From CAWJMN01 sp963844055 (GTDB lineage Bacteria > Planctomycetota > Planctomycetia > Pirellulales > Pirellulaceae), in assembly GCA_963844055.1 (NCBI GenBank), contig CAWJMN010000001.1, positions 2,728,001 to 2,792,000 of the forward strand: DNA of 64,000 nucleotides, given 5' to 3'. Position 1 is the first letter of the stretch; every line of letters starts with the position of its first letter. Shown one piece after another: positions 19,196 to 27,958 of the stretch. The translations under genes were made by a program, and so were the position numbers. The notes under the pieces are model-generated. The model made no database searches, had not been told where the DNA came from, and saw only the letters and a list, made by a program, of their open reading frames with translations.

Positions 19196-20103
19196 TCGGT
19201 AGTCCTCCGATCGTTGTCGGTATTGGTGAGATTCTATGGGACCGATTTCCTGATGGAGATCGGCTCGGCGGCGCACCAGCTAACTTTGCGTTTCAAGCAG
19301 GACAACTGGGAGCTAAAGCCCAAGTGGTGGCCCGCGTGGGACGGGATAGCGATGGCGAGCGCATTCGCCAGCAATTGCGTGATGCGGGAATCTCGCTCGA
19401 CTTCCTCCAGCAGGATGACAACCACCCGACAGGGACGGTCATCGTCAAGCTTGACGACGGTCAACCAACCTACACGATCACGCGCAACGTGGCCTGGGAT
19501 TATCTCGAAGCGACGACCTCGCTGATGGATCTAGCCGCCCATGTGGATGCCGTCTGTTTCGGGACGCTGGCACAGCGCAGCGACACTTCCCGCGAAACGA
19601 TTCAGCAGTTCATCGAACGTTGCCCGGAGCGATCGATTCGACTCTTTGATATCAACCTGCGGCAGCAATTCTACGATCGGACCACTTTGCAGTTCGGTTT
19701 AAAGATCGCCAGCACGCTAAAGCTGAATGCGGATGAGATCGCTGCTCTGCCACGAATTCTGGCGTGGGAGAAACTCGAACATGCCACTCCTGCCGAGATC
19801 GCCAAACGCCTTTTGGAAGAGTTCGACCTTGATCTTGTGGCGCTAACCCTCGGTGCTGAGGGCTGCGAACTGCACACGTCGGGCAAAGTTGTTTATTCCA
19901 AAGCGCCTGCCGTGGAATGCGTTGATGCCGTCGGAGCAGGGGATGCTTTCTCCGCAGCGCTAGTCATGGGACTGCTCAAAAAACGTCCTCTACAAGCCAT
20001 CGCAGATCACGCCAATCGCGTGGGGGCCTTTGTGGCCAGCCAACGTGGTGCCATGCCCATGCTGCCTGAAAATCTGAAGCAACCGTCATCAACTATCGCC
20101 TAA
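19192..20103 (+). CDS. PfkB-family carbohydrate kinase, fructokinase-like
   Basis: This 303-residue sugar kinase shows the N-terminal GIGEILWDRFPDGDRLGGAP substrate region, a lid (GTVIVKLDDG) and the C-terminal PfkB signature DAVGAGDAFSAALVMG with its catalytic aspartate. The fold and the GEILWD start resemble fructokinases. The GTG start overlaps the stop of the dehydrogenase, so it may phosphorylate the ketose the latter produces (inference). Its cluster also contains an aldolase-like enzyme and an isomerase/epimerase, suggesting a short polyol-to-sugar-phosphate pathway. Confidence 0.85.
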   Translation: MIGSPPIVVGIGEILWDRFPDGDRLGGAPANFAFQAGQLGAKAQVVARVGRDSDGERIRQQLRDAGISLDFLQQDDNHPTGTVIVKLDDGQPTYTITRNVAWDYLEATTSLMDLAAHVDAVCFGTLAQRSDTSRETIQQFIERCPERSIRLFDINLRQQFYDRTTLQFGLKIASTLKLNADEIAALPRILAWEKLEHATPAEIAKRLLEEFDLDLVALTLGAEGCELHTSGKVVYSKAPAVECVDAVGAGDAFSAALVMGLLKKRPLQAIADHANRVGAFVASQRGAMPMLPENLKQPSSTIA

Positions 20104-20139
20104 TCCGCCAACCCTCCTCCCCAACCCTTACGTGTCCCT

Positions 20140-21018
20140 ATGAAGCCACAACTTGCCGCCTTTCCGAAGTGTTTTATGGATGAACTTTGCGTTCACCATA
20201 CGATGAGCGTGTTCCAATGGATTGAATTGGCTGCCACGCTAGGAGTTGACGGCCTGGAATTCTATGCCGGCTTCATTGAGGATACGCCGGGCTTTTTGGA
20301 AAAGACGAAGGCCGCCCTCAAGCAGCACAACTTGCAAATGCCAATGCTTTGCTGCTCGCCCGACTTTACGCAGCCCGACCCAGCGCTTTTGCAACACGAG
20401 ATCGACCGCGAAAAGCGGATGATTGAAGTAACGGCCTACTTCGGCGGTCGTTTTTGCCGAGTACTTTCAGGCCAGCGTCGCCCGGAAGTGACGCGTGAGG
20501 CGGGGGTGAAGCAAGTGGTTTCGGTCATCAAGAGCCTACTCCCTTTTGCGGAACAGCATGGCGTCGTTCTCACCATGGAAAACCATTACAAGGACAACTA
20601 CTGGCAATATCCAGAGTTCGCCCAAAAGATGGATGTGTTTGTCGAGATCGTCAACAAGATCGAATCCCCATGGTTCGGCGTGAACTACGATCCTTCGAAT
20701 ACCATCCTGGCTGGTGAAGATCCGCTCGAACTGCTGGAGAAGGTCAAGCATCGTGTGGTCTCGATGCATGCCAGCGATCGCTACCTCAAGACAGGAACTA
20801 TCGAAGACCTGCGCAAGGAAGAAGACTCCGTTGGCTATGCCGCACGTCTTTCGCATGGTGTTATCGGCAAGGGGATGAACGACTACGACAAGATCTTCTC
20901 CACACTGCATGCGGTAGGCTTTAACTCCTGGATTTCCATCGAAGACGGCATGGATGGCATGGAAGACCTACGAGAATCGGTCCGCTTCCTGCGTGAAAAG
21001 ATCAACAAGCATTTTTAG
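20140..21018 (+). CDS. Sugar phosphate isomerase/epimerase (TIM barrel)
   Basis: This 292-residue protein has the xylose-isomerase-like TIM-barrel fold. Likely metal ligands are the glutamate in LTMENHYKDNY, the aspartate in GVNYDPSN, the histidine in VSMHASD and the glutamate in ISIEDGMDG, in the usual order. It lies 36 bp after the kinase in the same orientation. Members isomerise or epimerise diverse sugars and inosose, so the substrate is not known from sequence. The start at 20140 opens MKPQLAAFPKCFMDEL, plausible for the first strand. Confidence 0.8.
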   Translation: MKPQLAAFPKCFMDELCVHHTMSVFQWIELAATLGVDGLEFYAGFIEDTPGFLEKTKAALKQHNLQMPMLCCSPDFTQPDPALLQHEIDREKRMIEVTAYFGGRFCRVLSGQRRPEVTREAGVKQVVSVIKSLLPFAEQHGVVLTMENHYKDNYWQYPEFAQKMDVFVEIVNKIESPWFGVNYDPSNTILAGEDPLELLEKVKHRVVSMHASDRYLKTGTIEDLRKEEDSVGYAARLSHGVIGKGMNDYDKIFSTLHAVGFNSWISIEDGMDGMEDLRESVRFLREKINKHF

Positions 21019-21085
21019 TGCGTTGTCATTGGCTTGCCGAATTCTCATTGCACAACTTGAGAAGACGTAACAGGACGGGGCCTTC

Positions 21086-22198
21086 ATGTCCGCTGCAATC
21101 GACTGTCTGATCTTGGGAGGAGGCGTTGTTGGCCTATCGCTCGCGTGGCGATTGGCGCAGCGCGGTCTTTCGGTGACGGTCGCCGACCAAGGGGCAATCG
21201 CATCCGAAGCATCTTGGGCCGGGGCTGGCATTTTGCCCCCAGCTGATATTTCGGCCGCGATCCATCCCTACGATATTTTGCGGGCGATTAGTGTTGCCGA
21301 ATATCCACGCTGGTCCGACGAACTTCGCGAACTCACCGGCATCGACAATGAGTACACCCTTAGTGGCGGCATCTACCTGGCACGCCATCCCGGCGAAGCA
21401 GCGGCCCTGACCGCTTGGAGCCATACTACCGCCGAGGAAAACGTCGAGGTAATTCGCCTGGATGAAGCAGCGCTGGCAAGTCAGGAGCCTGCGCTCGCCC
21501 ATTTGCGCGGCGTACGTTCGGCTTACCTACTGCCGGGCGAAGCACAACTTCGCAATCCACGTCACCTGCAAGCACTTCAAGCGGCCTGCCGCAAGTCGGG
21601 CGTGCAACTGTTGCCACATACGCCTGCGGTCGATTTTGAACTCGCTGGAGACAAGATCGAAGCGGTGATCACGCCACACGGAAAGCTTTCAGCCGGCAAT
21701 TTTTGCGTTTGCACTGGCGCTTGGTCGGCCGTACTGCTTAAAAAGCTGAAGATGGAGATGGGGGTCGTCCCAATCCGCGGACAAATCCTGCTGTACAAAA
21801 CGGATGCCCCCCTTTGTCGCCACATCATCAACGAAGGGCCGCGCTATGTAGTCCCTCGCCGCGATGGTCATCTTTTGGTAGGATCAACGGAGGAAGAAGC
21901 GGGCTTTGAAAAGGCCACTCCTCCCGCTGCAATGGCCGACCTCCAAGAATTTGCCTTCTCTCTCTTTCCCTCTCTCGAGAAGGCGACCTTGGTAAAGAAT
22001 TGGTCGGGCTTGCGGCCTGGTTCGTTTGATTCGATGCCTTACCTGGGAAACTTGCCCGGGCTAGCCAATGCATTTGTGGCTACCGGACATTTTCGCAGCG
22101 GCCTGTATCTCTCTCCCGGTACAGCCATGGCTATGAGTGCTTTGATTTGCCAAGAACCGAGCCCAATAGATTTGAGCCCGTTTCGATTGGGAAGATAG
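21086..22198 (+). CDS. thiO: Glycine oxidase ThiO, thiamine biosynthesis
   Basis: This FAD-dependent oxidase converts glycine to dehydroglycine for the thiazole of thiamine. It has 370 residues. The dinucleotide-binding motif is LILGGGVVGLSLAWRLAQRG near residue 8, followed by SEASWAGAGIL (flavin contact), LLPGEAQLRNP, RGQILLYK, RYVVPRRDGHLLVGST and the C-terminal GHFRSGLYLSPGTA. The last three are typical of ThiO/D-amino-acid-oxidase relatives. No other thiamine genes are visible. It lies 67 bp after the isomerase in the same direction, so a shared transcript is possible. Another deaminating oxidase of the same family remains possible. Confidence 0.85.
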   Translation: MSAAIDCLILGGGVVGLSLAWRLAQRGLSVTVADQGAIASEASWAGAGILPPADISAAIHPYDILRAISVAEYPRWSDELRELTGIDNEYTLSGGIYLARHPGEAAALTAWSHTTAEENVEVIRLDEAALASQEPALAHLRGVRSAYLLPGEAQLRNPRHLQALQAACRKSGVQLLPHTPAVDFELAGDKIEAVITPHGKLSAGNFCVCTGAWSAVLLKKLKMEMGVVPIRGQILLYKTDAPLCRHIINEGPRYVVPRRDGHLLVGSTEEEAGFEKATPPAAMADLQEFAFSLFPSLEKATLVKNWSGLRPGSFDSMPYLGNLPGLANAFVATGHFRSGLYLSPGTAMAMSALICQEPSPIDLSPFRLGR

Positions 22199-22256
22199 TC
22201 GTCTCTCCCAGTGCAGTTGCATGCTGGCATCGTGTCTTATCACCTAGTGAACTGCC

Positions 22257-24986
22257 ATGCCTGACAAGAGATATAACCCTACGCACCCTCTCAACGCTGA
22301 ACATCAGCGGATGACAGAGAATGACTCTCGCAGTAGCAACTGGAAACGCTGGGGTCCCTACTTGCCCGAGCGTCAGTGGGGAACGGTTCGCGAAGACTAC
22401 TCCGACAATTCTGAATCTTGGACTTACTTCCCCTTTGATCAGGCGGCGAGCCGTGTTTATCGCTGGGGCGAAGATGGCCTGCTCGGTTTTACGGATCGGC
22501 AATGTCGGCTTTGCATGTCGCTTGCGCTTTGGAACGGCGAAGACGACATCTTAAAAGAGCGCCTGTTTGGGCTGTCAGGCCCCGAAGGAAATCACGGCGA
22601 AGACGTCAAAGAGTGCTATTACTATCTCGATTCAACACCGACGCACGCCTACAACCAATCGCTCTATAAATATCCGCAGGCAAAATTCCCTTACGAGCAA
22701 CTTCGCACCGAAAACCGAAACCGAGATCGCCTAGCGCGCGAGTATGAACTCGAAGATACCGGCATCTTTTCGGAGTCCAAGTACTACGACGTCTTTGCAA
22801 CCTATGCGAAGGCTTCGGCCGATGACATTCTGATCGACTACACCATCTTCAACCGAGGCCCCGAAGAACGATTGCTGCACGTTCTACCAACCCTTTGGTT
22901 TCGCAACACCTGGATCTGGGGTTGCAAGCACGAAGGCTGCACGACCAAGCCACGTATCTCTTTGCAAAAGGATGGGCGTCTGCAATGCGATCACGAGACG
23001 CTACATCGCTATTACTTTGCGGCCGACAAGGCCTCGGATGGCACCTCCTTCAAGTGGCTGCTAACCGAGAATGAAACCAATTCTGTAAAGCTGTTCGGCA
23101 ACCCGACGTATACGGACTACGTTAAGGATGCCTTTCAGGAATACGTCATCCATGGCAAGAAGAATGCGATTGCCCCTAATGGCCGTGGAACCAAAGCGGC
23201 CGCGTATTATGTGCTGCGCATTCCCGCCGGAGAAAGTGTCTCTCTTAGGCTGCGACTTGCCAGTGAAGAAGCCAGCCAAAGACGGCCATGCAACTCTTTG
23301 TGGTCAGACGAGTTTTCTCAGACGTTGGCCCTCCGCAAGGCAGAGGCCGACCAGTTTTATGACGACCTTTTGCCAAGCAGTTACACCACCGAAGAGCGCA
23401 AGATCGCTCGCCAAGCCCATGCTGGCCTTCTGCACAGCAAACAGTTCTATCACTATGTCGTTGAGGACTGGCTCAACGGCGATCCTGAATCTCCTCCCCC
23501 GCCAGAAAGCCGCAAGTACGGACGCAACAGCGATTGGCCGCATCTGTTCAATCGTGATGTGATCTCCATGCCCGACAAGTGGGAATACCCATGGTATGCG
23601 GCCTGGGATTCTGCCTTCCATATGATTCCGTTTGCCAAACTCGATCCGCAATTTGCCAAGGATCAGTTGGCGATGTTTCTGCGCGAGTGGTACATGCACC
23701 CCAGCGGGCAATTGCCCGCGTACGAATGGGCTTTGTCCGACGTTAACCCGCCCGTCCATGCTTGGTCGGTATGGCGCGTCTACAAAATCTCAGGCGTTCG
23801 AGGCCATCGTGACCGCACGTTCCTATCGAGCTGCTTCCAGAAGCTACTTATCAACTTTACTTGGTGGGTGAACCGCAAAGATACGCATCGCCGGCACCTA
23901 TTTTCTGGCGGGTTCTTGGGGCTCGACAACATTGGGCTATTTGACCGCTCGAAGCCGCTGCCGACCGGCGGTTATTTAGAGCAAGCGGACGGCACCAGCT
24001 GGATGGCATTCTTCTGTAGCGAGATGCTAGCCATTGCGTTTGAGCTGGCGCAGTCGGACCCGGCCATGGAAGACATGGCCTCGAAATTTCTCGAACACTT
24101 TGCCTCGATCACCCATGCGATGAACTCACTAGGGGGAACAGGCTTGTGGGATGAAGAGGATGGCTTCTACTACGACCAACTACAACTGGATGGGAATACG
24201 ATCCCACTCAAAATCCGTTCGATGGTGGGCATCATTCCACTGTTTGCGACAGAAATCCTGACCGAGTCTTGCTTGTCGAAGTCCAAGGACTTTAGCAAAC
24301 GGATGGCTTGGTTCCGCCGCTTTAAGCCGGAACTCGCCACGCACTTGACCTTTGCCAAGTCCAAAGAGGACCCCACGCGCGAAGGCGACTGCTTGCTATC
24401 GGCAGTGCCACGCGAACGACTCGTACGCATTTTGCAGTACGTGCTGGACGAAGAAGAGTTCCTCTCCCCTTATGGCATCCGCTCCCTGTCCAAGGTGCAC
24501 CTCAAAAAGCCGTACGTGTTTGAGCACCAAGGGCAGGTCCATCGAGTGGCCTATGTGCCAGGAGAATCGGACAGCGCCATGTTCGGCGGCAACAGCAACT
24601 GGCGCGGACCGGTTTGGTTTCCGGTCAACTTCCTTCTGATTGAAGCGCTGGAACGGCTGCATCACTTTTACGGCGATGCACTCAAGGTTGAATGCCCGAC
24701 AGGTTCCGGCCGCTGGATGAACCTAGCCCAAGTGGCGCAGGAAATTGCGCGCCGACTGGCGCGGCTGTTCCTGCCCGACAAAGCAGGGGTTCGCCCCTTC
24801 CATGGCGAGCAGCCACTGCACAGCACCGACCCGAATTTCCAGGACTTGCTGCTGTTCCACGAGTATTTTGATGGCGATACAGGGCGCGGGCTGGGAGCTT
24901 CACATCAGACGGGCTGGACAGGGCTAGTTACCAATTGCTTGGAAACCTTGGCCCACCAGCGGATGGATACCTTGACGCCCCGCTAA
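22257..24986 (+). CDS. GH63/MGH1-type glycoside hydrolase
   Basis: This 909-residue protein has no signal peptide, so it is probably cytoplasmic. An N-terminal beta-rich domain (GPYLPERQWGTVREDYS; WNGEDDILKERLFGL) precedes an (alpha/alpha)6-type domain with WEYPWYAAWDSAFH, a segment resembling the catalytic acid region of GH63 and mannosylglycerate-hydrolase-like enzymes. Later come GGTGLWDEEDGFYYD and NWRGPVWFPVNFL. Such enzymes remove glucose or mannose from oligosaccharides or glucosyl/mannosyl-glycerate, and the substrate is not determined. An in-frame ATG at 22311 could be the real start; neither start has a clear ribosome site. Confidence 0.8.
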   Translation: MPDKRYNPTHPLNAEHQRMTENDSRSSNWKRWGPYLPERQWGTVREDYSDNSESWTYFPFDQAASRVYRWGEDGLLGFTDRQCRLCMSLALWNGEDDILKERLFGLSGPEGNHGEDVKECYYYLDSTPTHAYNQSLYKYPQAKFPYEQLRTENRNRDRLAREYELEDTGIFSESKYYDVFATYAKASADDILIDYTIFNRGPEERLLHVLPTLWFRNTWIWGCKHEGCTTKPRISLQKDGRLQCDHETLHRYYFAADKASDGTSFKWLLTENETNSVKLFGNPTYTDYVKDAFQEYVIHGKKNAIAPNGRGTKAAAYYVLRIPAGESVSLRLRLASEEASQRRPCNSLWSDEFSQTLALRKAEADQFYDDLLPSSYTTEERKIARQAHAGLLHSKQFYHYVVEDWLNGDPESPPPPESRKYGRNSDWPHLFNRDVISMPDKWEYPWYAAWDSAFHMIPFAKLDPQFAKDQLAMFLREWYMHPSGQLPAYEWALSDVNPPVHAWSVWRVYKISGVRGHRDRTFLSSCFQKLLINFTWWVNRKDTHRRHLFSGGFLGLDNIGLFDRSKPLPTGGYLEQADGTSWMAFFCSEMLAIAFELAQSDPAMEDMASKFLEHFASITHAMNSLGGTGLWDEEDGFYYDQLQLDGNTIPLKIRSMVGIIPLFATEILTESCLSKSKDFSKRMAWFRRFKPELATHLTFAKSKEDPTREGDCLLSAVPRERLVRILQYVLDEEEFLSPYGIRSLSKVHLKKPYVFEHQGQVHRVAYVPGESDSAMFGGNSNWRGPVWFPVNFLLIEALERLHHFYGDALKVECPTGSGRWMNLAQVAQEIARRLARLFLPDKAGVRPFHGEQPLHSTDPNFQDLLLFHEYFDGDTGRGLGASHQTGWTGLVTNCLETLAHQRMDTLTPR

Positions 24987-25150
24987 GGCCGATTAGCGCC
25001 TGTAGATTTGAAAAAACCGTTTTTGCCGGCAGTTTTTCCCCCTTTTAACCAAGGGGGAACTCGTCGTCGCCGCGCAGCATCCCGCATCAAATCTGGTAAA
25101 CTAGGTGTTCGTGGTTATTCCCTCCCGTGGCCATAAGTCGTGCGTTACCT

Positions 25151-25498
25151 ATGAAGCTCATCATCGCCATCATTCAGCCCAGCAAGCTGGAGGAAGTCAA
25201 AACGGCTCTGTCAGAGGTCGAAGTCTTTCGCCTGACGGTACTCGACTGCCAAGGCTTTGGGCGTCAAAAGGGGCAGACCGAACTCTATCGCGGACACGAA
25301 TATAAAGTGAACTTGCTCCGCAAGGTCCAATTGCAAATCGCCGTGAATGATGACTTTGTCGAGCCCACGATCAACGCCATCATCAAGGGTGGCCGTACGG
25401 GCGAGAACGGCCAAATCGGCGACGGCAAAATCTTCGTCCTGCCGATGGATGACTGCGTTCGCATCCGCACAGGCGAGCGCGGCGGCGACGCGATCTAA
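25151..25498 (+). CDS. PII nitrogen-regulatory protein
   Basis: This 115-residue trimeric signal protein senses 2-oxoglutarate and ATP/ADP. It contains MKLIIAIIQPSKL, FGRQKGQTELYRGHEYKV (T-loop, with the uridylylation-type tyrosine of HEY), IGDGKIFVLP (B-loop) and VRIRTGERG. The stretch before the B-loop is three residues longer than in E. coli GlnB (RTGENGQIGDGK) and has Gln where the usual ATP-contacting Lys lies. An ammonium transporter gene is not adjacent, so its partner is unknown. The ATG at 25151 gives the standard length; an upstream ATG at 25127 would add eight residues. Confidence 0.9.
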   Translation: MKLIIAIIQPSKLEEVKTALSEVEVFRLTVLDCQGFGRQKGQTELYRGHEYKVNLLRKVQLQIAVNDDFVEPTINAIIKGGRTGENGQIGDGKIFVLPMDDCVRIRTGERGGDAI

Positions 25499-25880
25499 TT
25501 GGTCGCGATGTCTCTGCCTTTTCAGAGCCGGAAGCGTCAGCGCCCGGTCATCCCCCCGTGCATTTACAGCGGGCTAAATCTTTAAAGCCCCGCCGGCTTT
25601 AGCAAGGTAATGCCAGTAGGTCGCCCAAAACTCAGGTGGGCGCTGAGGGCGAAGGCGATTGATTTGATCCCGCAACAAACAACGAGCCTCGTCTATTCGG
25701 CGCGGTTTCACATCACCACATTGCATCGATCCATTCACCTGAAAAAACGATGACGAATCGCTTTCCGTGAGGGGCAAATCGGTTGCCTAGGGAAGGTATT
25801 CGTCGGGAAACCCTTTCTTCGCCCCATTCGCACAACCCAAGCAAACGATGGCCTAGCAGAAAACGCGATTGAAATTGCCT
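25499..25880. other. Intergenic region with one doubtful short frame
   Basis: A 67-codon minus-strand frame (25574-25777) contains a protein-like stretch (RIDEARCLLRDQINRL...PPEFWATYWHYLAKAGG), but there is no family match I know and no clear ribosome site. I do not call it a gene. Confidence 0.35.
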
Positions 25881-26600
25881 TTAGAAAGCCAGCATGGATT
25901 CAATCGCAGACACATTTTCAATTCCAAAACGCTCCAGCAGCGATTGGCGACAAATGCGCGAATGCGTCTTAGTCACGCCATTTTTAAACAACGTTGTCGT
26001 TACAACGCTATCCTCGTAAACAGAAGAGAATTTCGTTGATGTTATCACGCGACACGAAAAATCAACTACCGTTAAAGAATGATCAATGCTATCTGAAGGT
26101 GCAGCCCAAGACACAAACACATCATCGAAGAACGCACTTCGATCTTTTTTGGTCAAGCAAATTATTGCGTTAAGTTCGACGTCAACAGTATATTCTGATC
26201 TATTGTCGCGCGACGACTTTTTATTTATGCATTCGAATAGACTTTCCAATGTAGGCGTCTCGCCGTCATGGCGATGAAGCAGGTCAATCCACACACGGCG
26301 TAAGTGGCTAGTAATCCCGCATGCCTGTAACTCCTTGGCATAACCCCTCAAAAACCACCCTACCGCATCTACCAGTGCAATTTGCTGCCGCTCCTCCTTG
26401 CATTTCCCAGTCAACAGCAGATCCAATGCGCCTGGAAGATAAATGAGGCCGTCTAAATACCTCATGCAATCAATGCCAACCATATAGTCATGGCACGACA
26501 GGGTACTCAGTCGTTTTAGATTTACCGTGTTACAGGAGTTGTCGTTGGCCTTGATCAGCTCCTGCATAACAAGATCGTTTAACTCTTCAGACAAAGACAT
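25881..26600 (-). CDS. Unknown protein, 239 residues
   Basis: I do not recognise the family. The sequence is soluble and acidic to neutral, with a helical N-terminal half (MSLSEELNDLVMQELIKAND, LVDAVGWFLRGYAKELQACG) and a beta-rich C-terminal half (YTVDVELNAIICLTKKDRS, VVTTTLFKNGVTKTHSR). No signal peptide or membrane helix is seen. Base use is visibly AT-richer than in the neighbouring housekeeping genes, as is the following gene, suggesting recent acquisition (inference). No ribosome site stands out upstream of the ATG at 26600. Confidence 0.6.
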   Translation of the reverse strand: MSLSEELNDLVMQELIKANDNSCNTVNLKRLSTLSCHDYMVGIDCMRYLDGLIYLPGALDLLLTGKCKEERQQIALVDAVGWFLRGYAKELQACGITSHLRRVWIDLLHRHDGETPTLESLFECINKKSSRDNRSEYTVDVELNAIICLTKKDRSAFFDDVFVSWAAPSDSIDHSLTVVDFSCRVITSTKFSSVYEDSVVTTTLFKNGVTKTHSRICRQSLLERFGIENVSAIESMLAF

Positions 26601-26745
26601 TGTCGCCTCGTTAGTTGCATTGCTACGCTTTTCGCATTCACCGCCCAGTCTTGTCTGTTTGCACTTTGCGTTCGGTATATTCCCATGTGTTTTCAGACCA
26701 ACGAAATTAGAAATGCATACCGTTTCTAGACTGAAGAGATGGCAT

Positions 26746-27636
26746 TCAGATTAAAAGGGCAGCTGTCATTTTGCTGGATCGAGCTTCCTTAAATGCCTTT
26801 CGCCACCAAAGCAATGCCTTTTCATGCATTTTAGGAAAGCCAATATTCTGAATGTATAGGTATCGTATCTGGAGGATGATCTTGTCAGAACTTTCGACTT
26901 TATGCAAAACTGGCGCGGCAAACTGGGTATAGAAATCAAAGTAGGAATTTCGCCAGCCGAGATCTTCATAGGCTTCTCGCTCCCAGAACTCGGCGGTTAG
27001 CATGCGTTGCCGAAGGGTAGGGTCGCTGGTTGTTATCGTTGTCTCGTACAAATCCCAAAACATATCTGGGGTTTGTAAGTAACGCAGCTCTGCAATTCGC
27101 TGACCGCTCTTCTCTACGAACCATCCTTTACTGCGACCATAATTTGCTTCCCATATTTCAAGCCGTTCACCTGTTTTGTAGCTATTCCGCCTCCACTTGG
27201 AACTTATCACATTGCTGTATTTATTCAGCTTGAATGCCCTTCGCATCCAAAGTAGTATCTTTTCATACAACAGGGGTGTTTCAATGTCGTCAATACTTAG
27301 GTAACGCAGTTGAAGCATTATTTTATCGGCACTTACGACCTTATGCAGGATCGCAGTAGCTATACGCGTGGAACATTTAAAATAGTCATTTCGCCAGACA
27401 AGTTCACTATGGCTGGTTTTCTCCCAAAACTCGGAGGTCAGCATGTTTTGTCGCAAAGTGCTGTCGTCTGTTGTTATGGTGGTCTCGTACAAGTCCCAGT
27501 ATACCTCTGGGTTCTGAACGAACTTAAGCTTTGCAATTGGCAAGCCACCTTTTTCTAGCACCCACTCCTTATACCGACCATAACCCGACTCCCAAATCTC
27601 GAGTCGAGTAGATAGCGGGAATTTATTACGTTTCAT
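26746..27636 (-). CDS. Unknown protein made of two tandem copies of one domain
   Basis: Two ~135-residue segments of this 296-residue protein are clearly homologous. Copy one has RLEIWESGYGRYKEWVLEKG, VYWDLYETTITTDDSTLRQ and a K-V-V-SADKIMLQLRYLS segment. Copy two has RLEIWEANYGRSKGWFVEKS, MFWDLYETTITTSDPTLRQ and VESSDKIILQIRYLY. Each ends with a W-W/M-RRAFK helix. There is no signal peptide or membrane helix. I do not know the family; the conserved WDLYETTITT and W(R)NxYF positions are candidates for a fold core. AT-rich relative to its surroundings, it sits with the gene at 25881 on the same strand. Confidence 0.7.
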   Translation of the reverse strand: MKRNKFPLSTRLEIWESGYGRYKEWVLEKGGLPIAKLKFVQNPEVYWDLYETTITTDDSTLRQNMLTSEFWEKTSHSELVWRNDYFKCSTRIATAILHKVVSADKIMLQLRYLSIDDIETPLLYEKILLWMRRAFKLNKYSNVISSKWRRNSYKTGERLEIWEANYGRSKGWFVEKSGQRIAELRYLQTPDMFWDLYETTITTSDPTLRQRMLTAEFWEREAYEDLGWRNSYFDFYTQFAAPVLHKVESSDKIILQIRYLYIQNIGFPKMHEKALLWWRKAFKEARSSKMTAALLI

Positions 27637-27944
27637 TATGCGGATATCCTCGGTTGAGATCAGCTACCACCTAACCGCCTACGTCCATCCTGAATGAAAT
27701 CATAATAATCTTTTCTGGATCGGCTTCCATAACATACCCAGTGACGATTCCGATGAAGATTCCACTAGCCGAAACTGAAGCGTAGCTACTGACACAGCAC
27801 CAAGGTCGTCCGGGTAAACAGATGAACCCCTATTTTACTGTCCAGTGGATAATTGCGGAGTGATTCATCATCCATGTTTGCGAGTGGCCCGATTGCTCGC
27901 CAGCCGAGGTTTATCAGAGGCATCCTCTTCGTACCTAACAGGCA
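27637..27944. other. Intergenic region
   Basis: About 310 bp between the tandem-domain gene and the stop of the FAD oxidoreductase (27959). The plus-strand frame crossing it is Arg/Pro-rich and mostly antisense to the oxidoreductase. No supported feature. Confidence 0.4.
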
Positions 27945-27958
27945 AGCAACTCTCCCAC

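Noticed and set aside
25038..25062. TTCCCCCTT/AAGGGGGAA hairpin after the glycosidase gene
   Set aside because: A possible hairpin, but no T run on either strand; not supported as a terminator.
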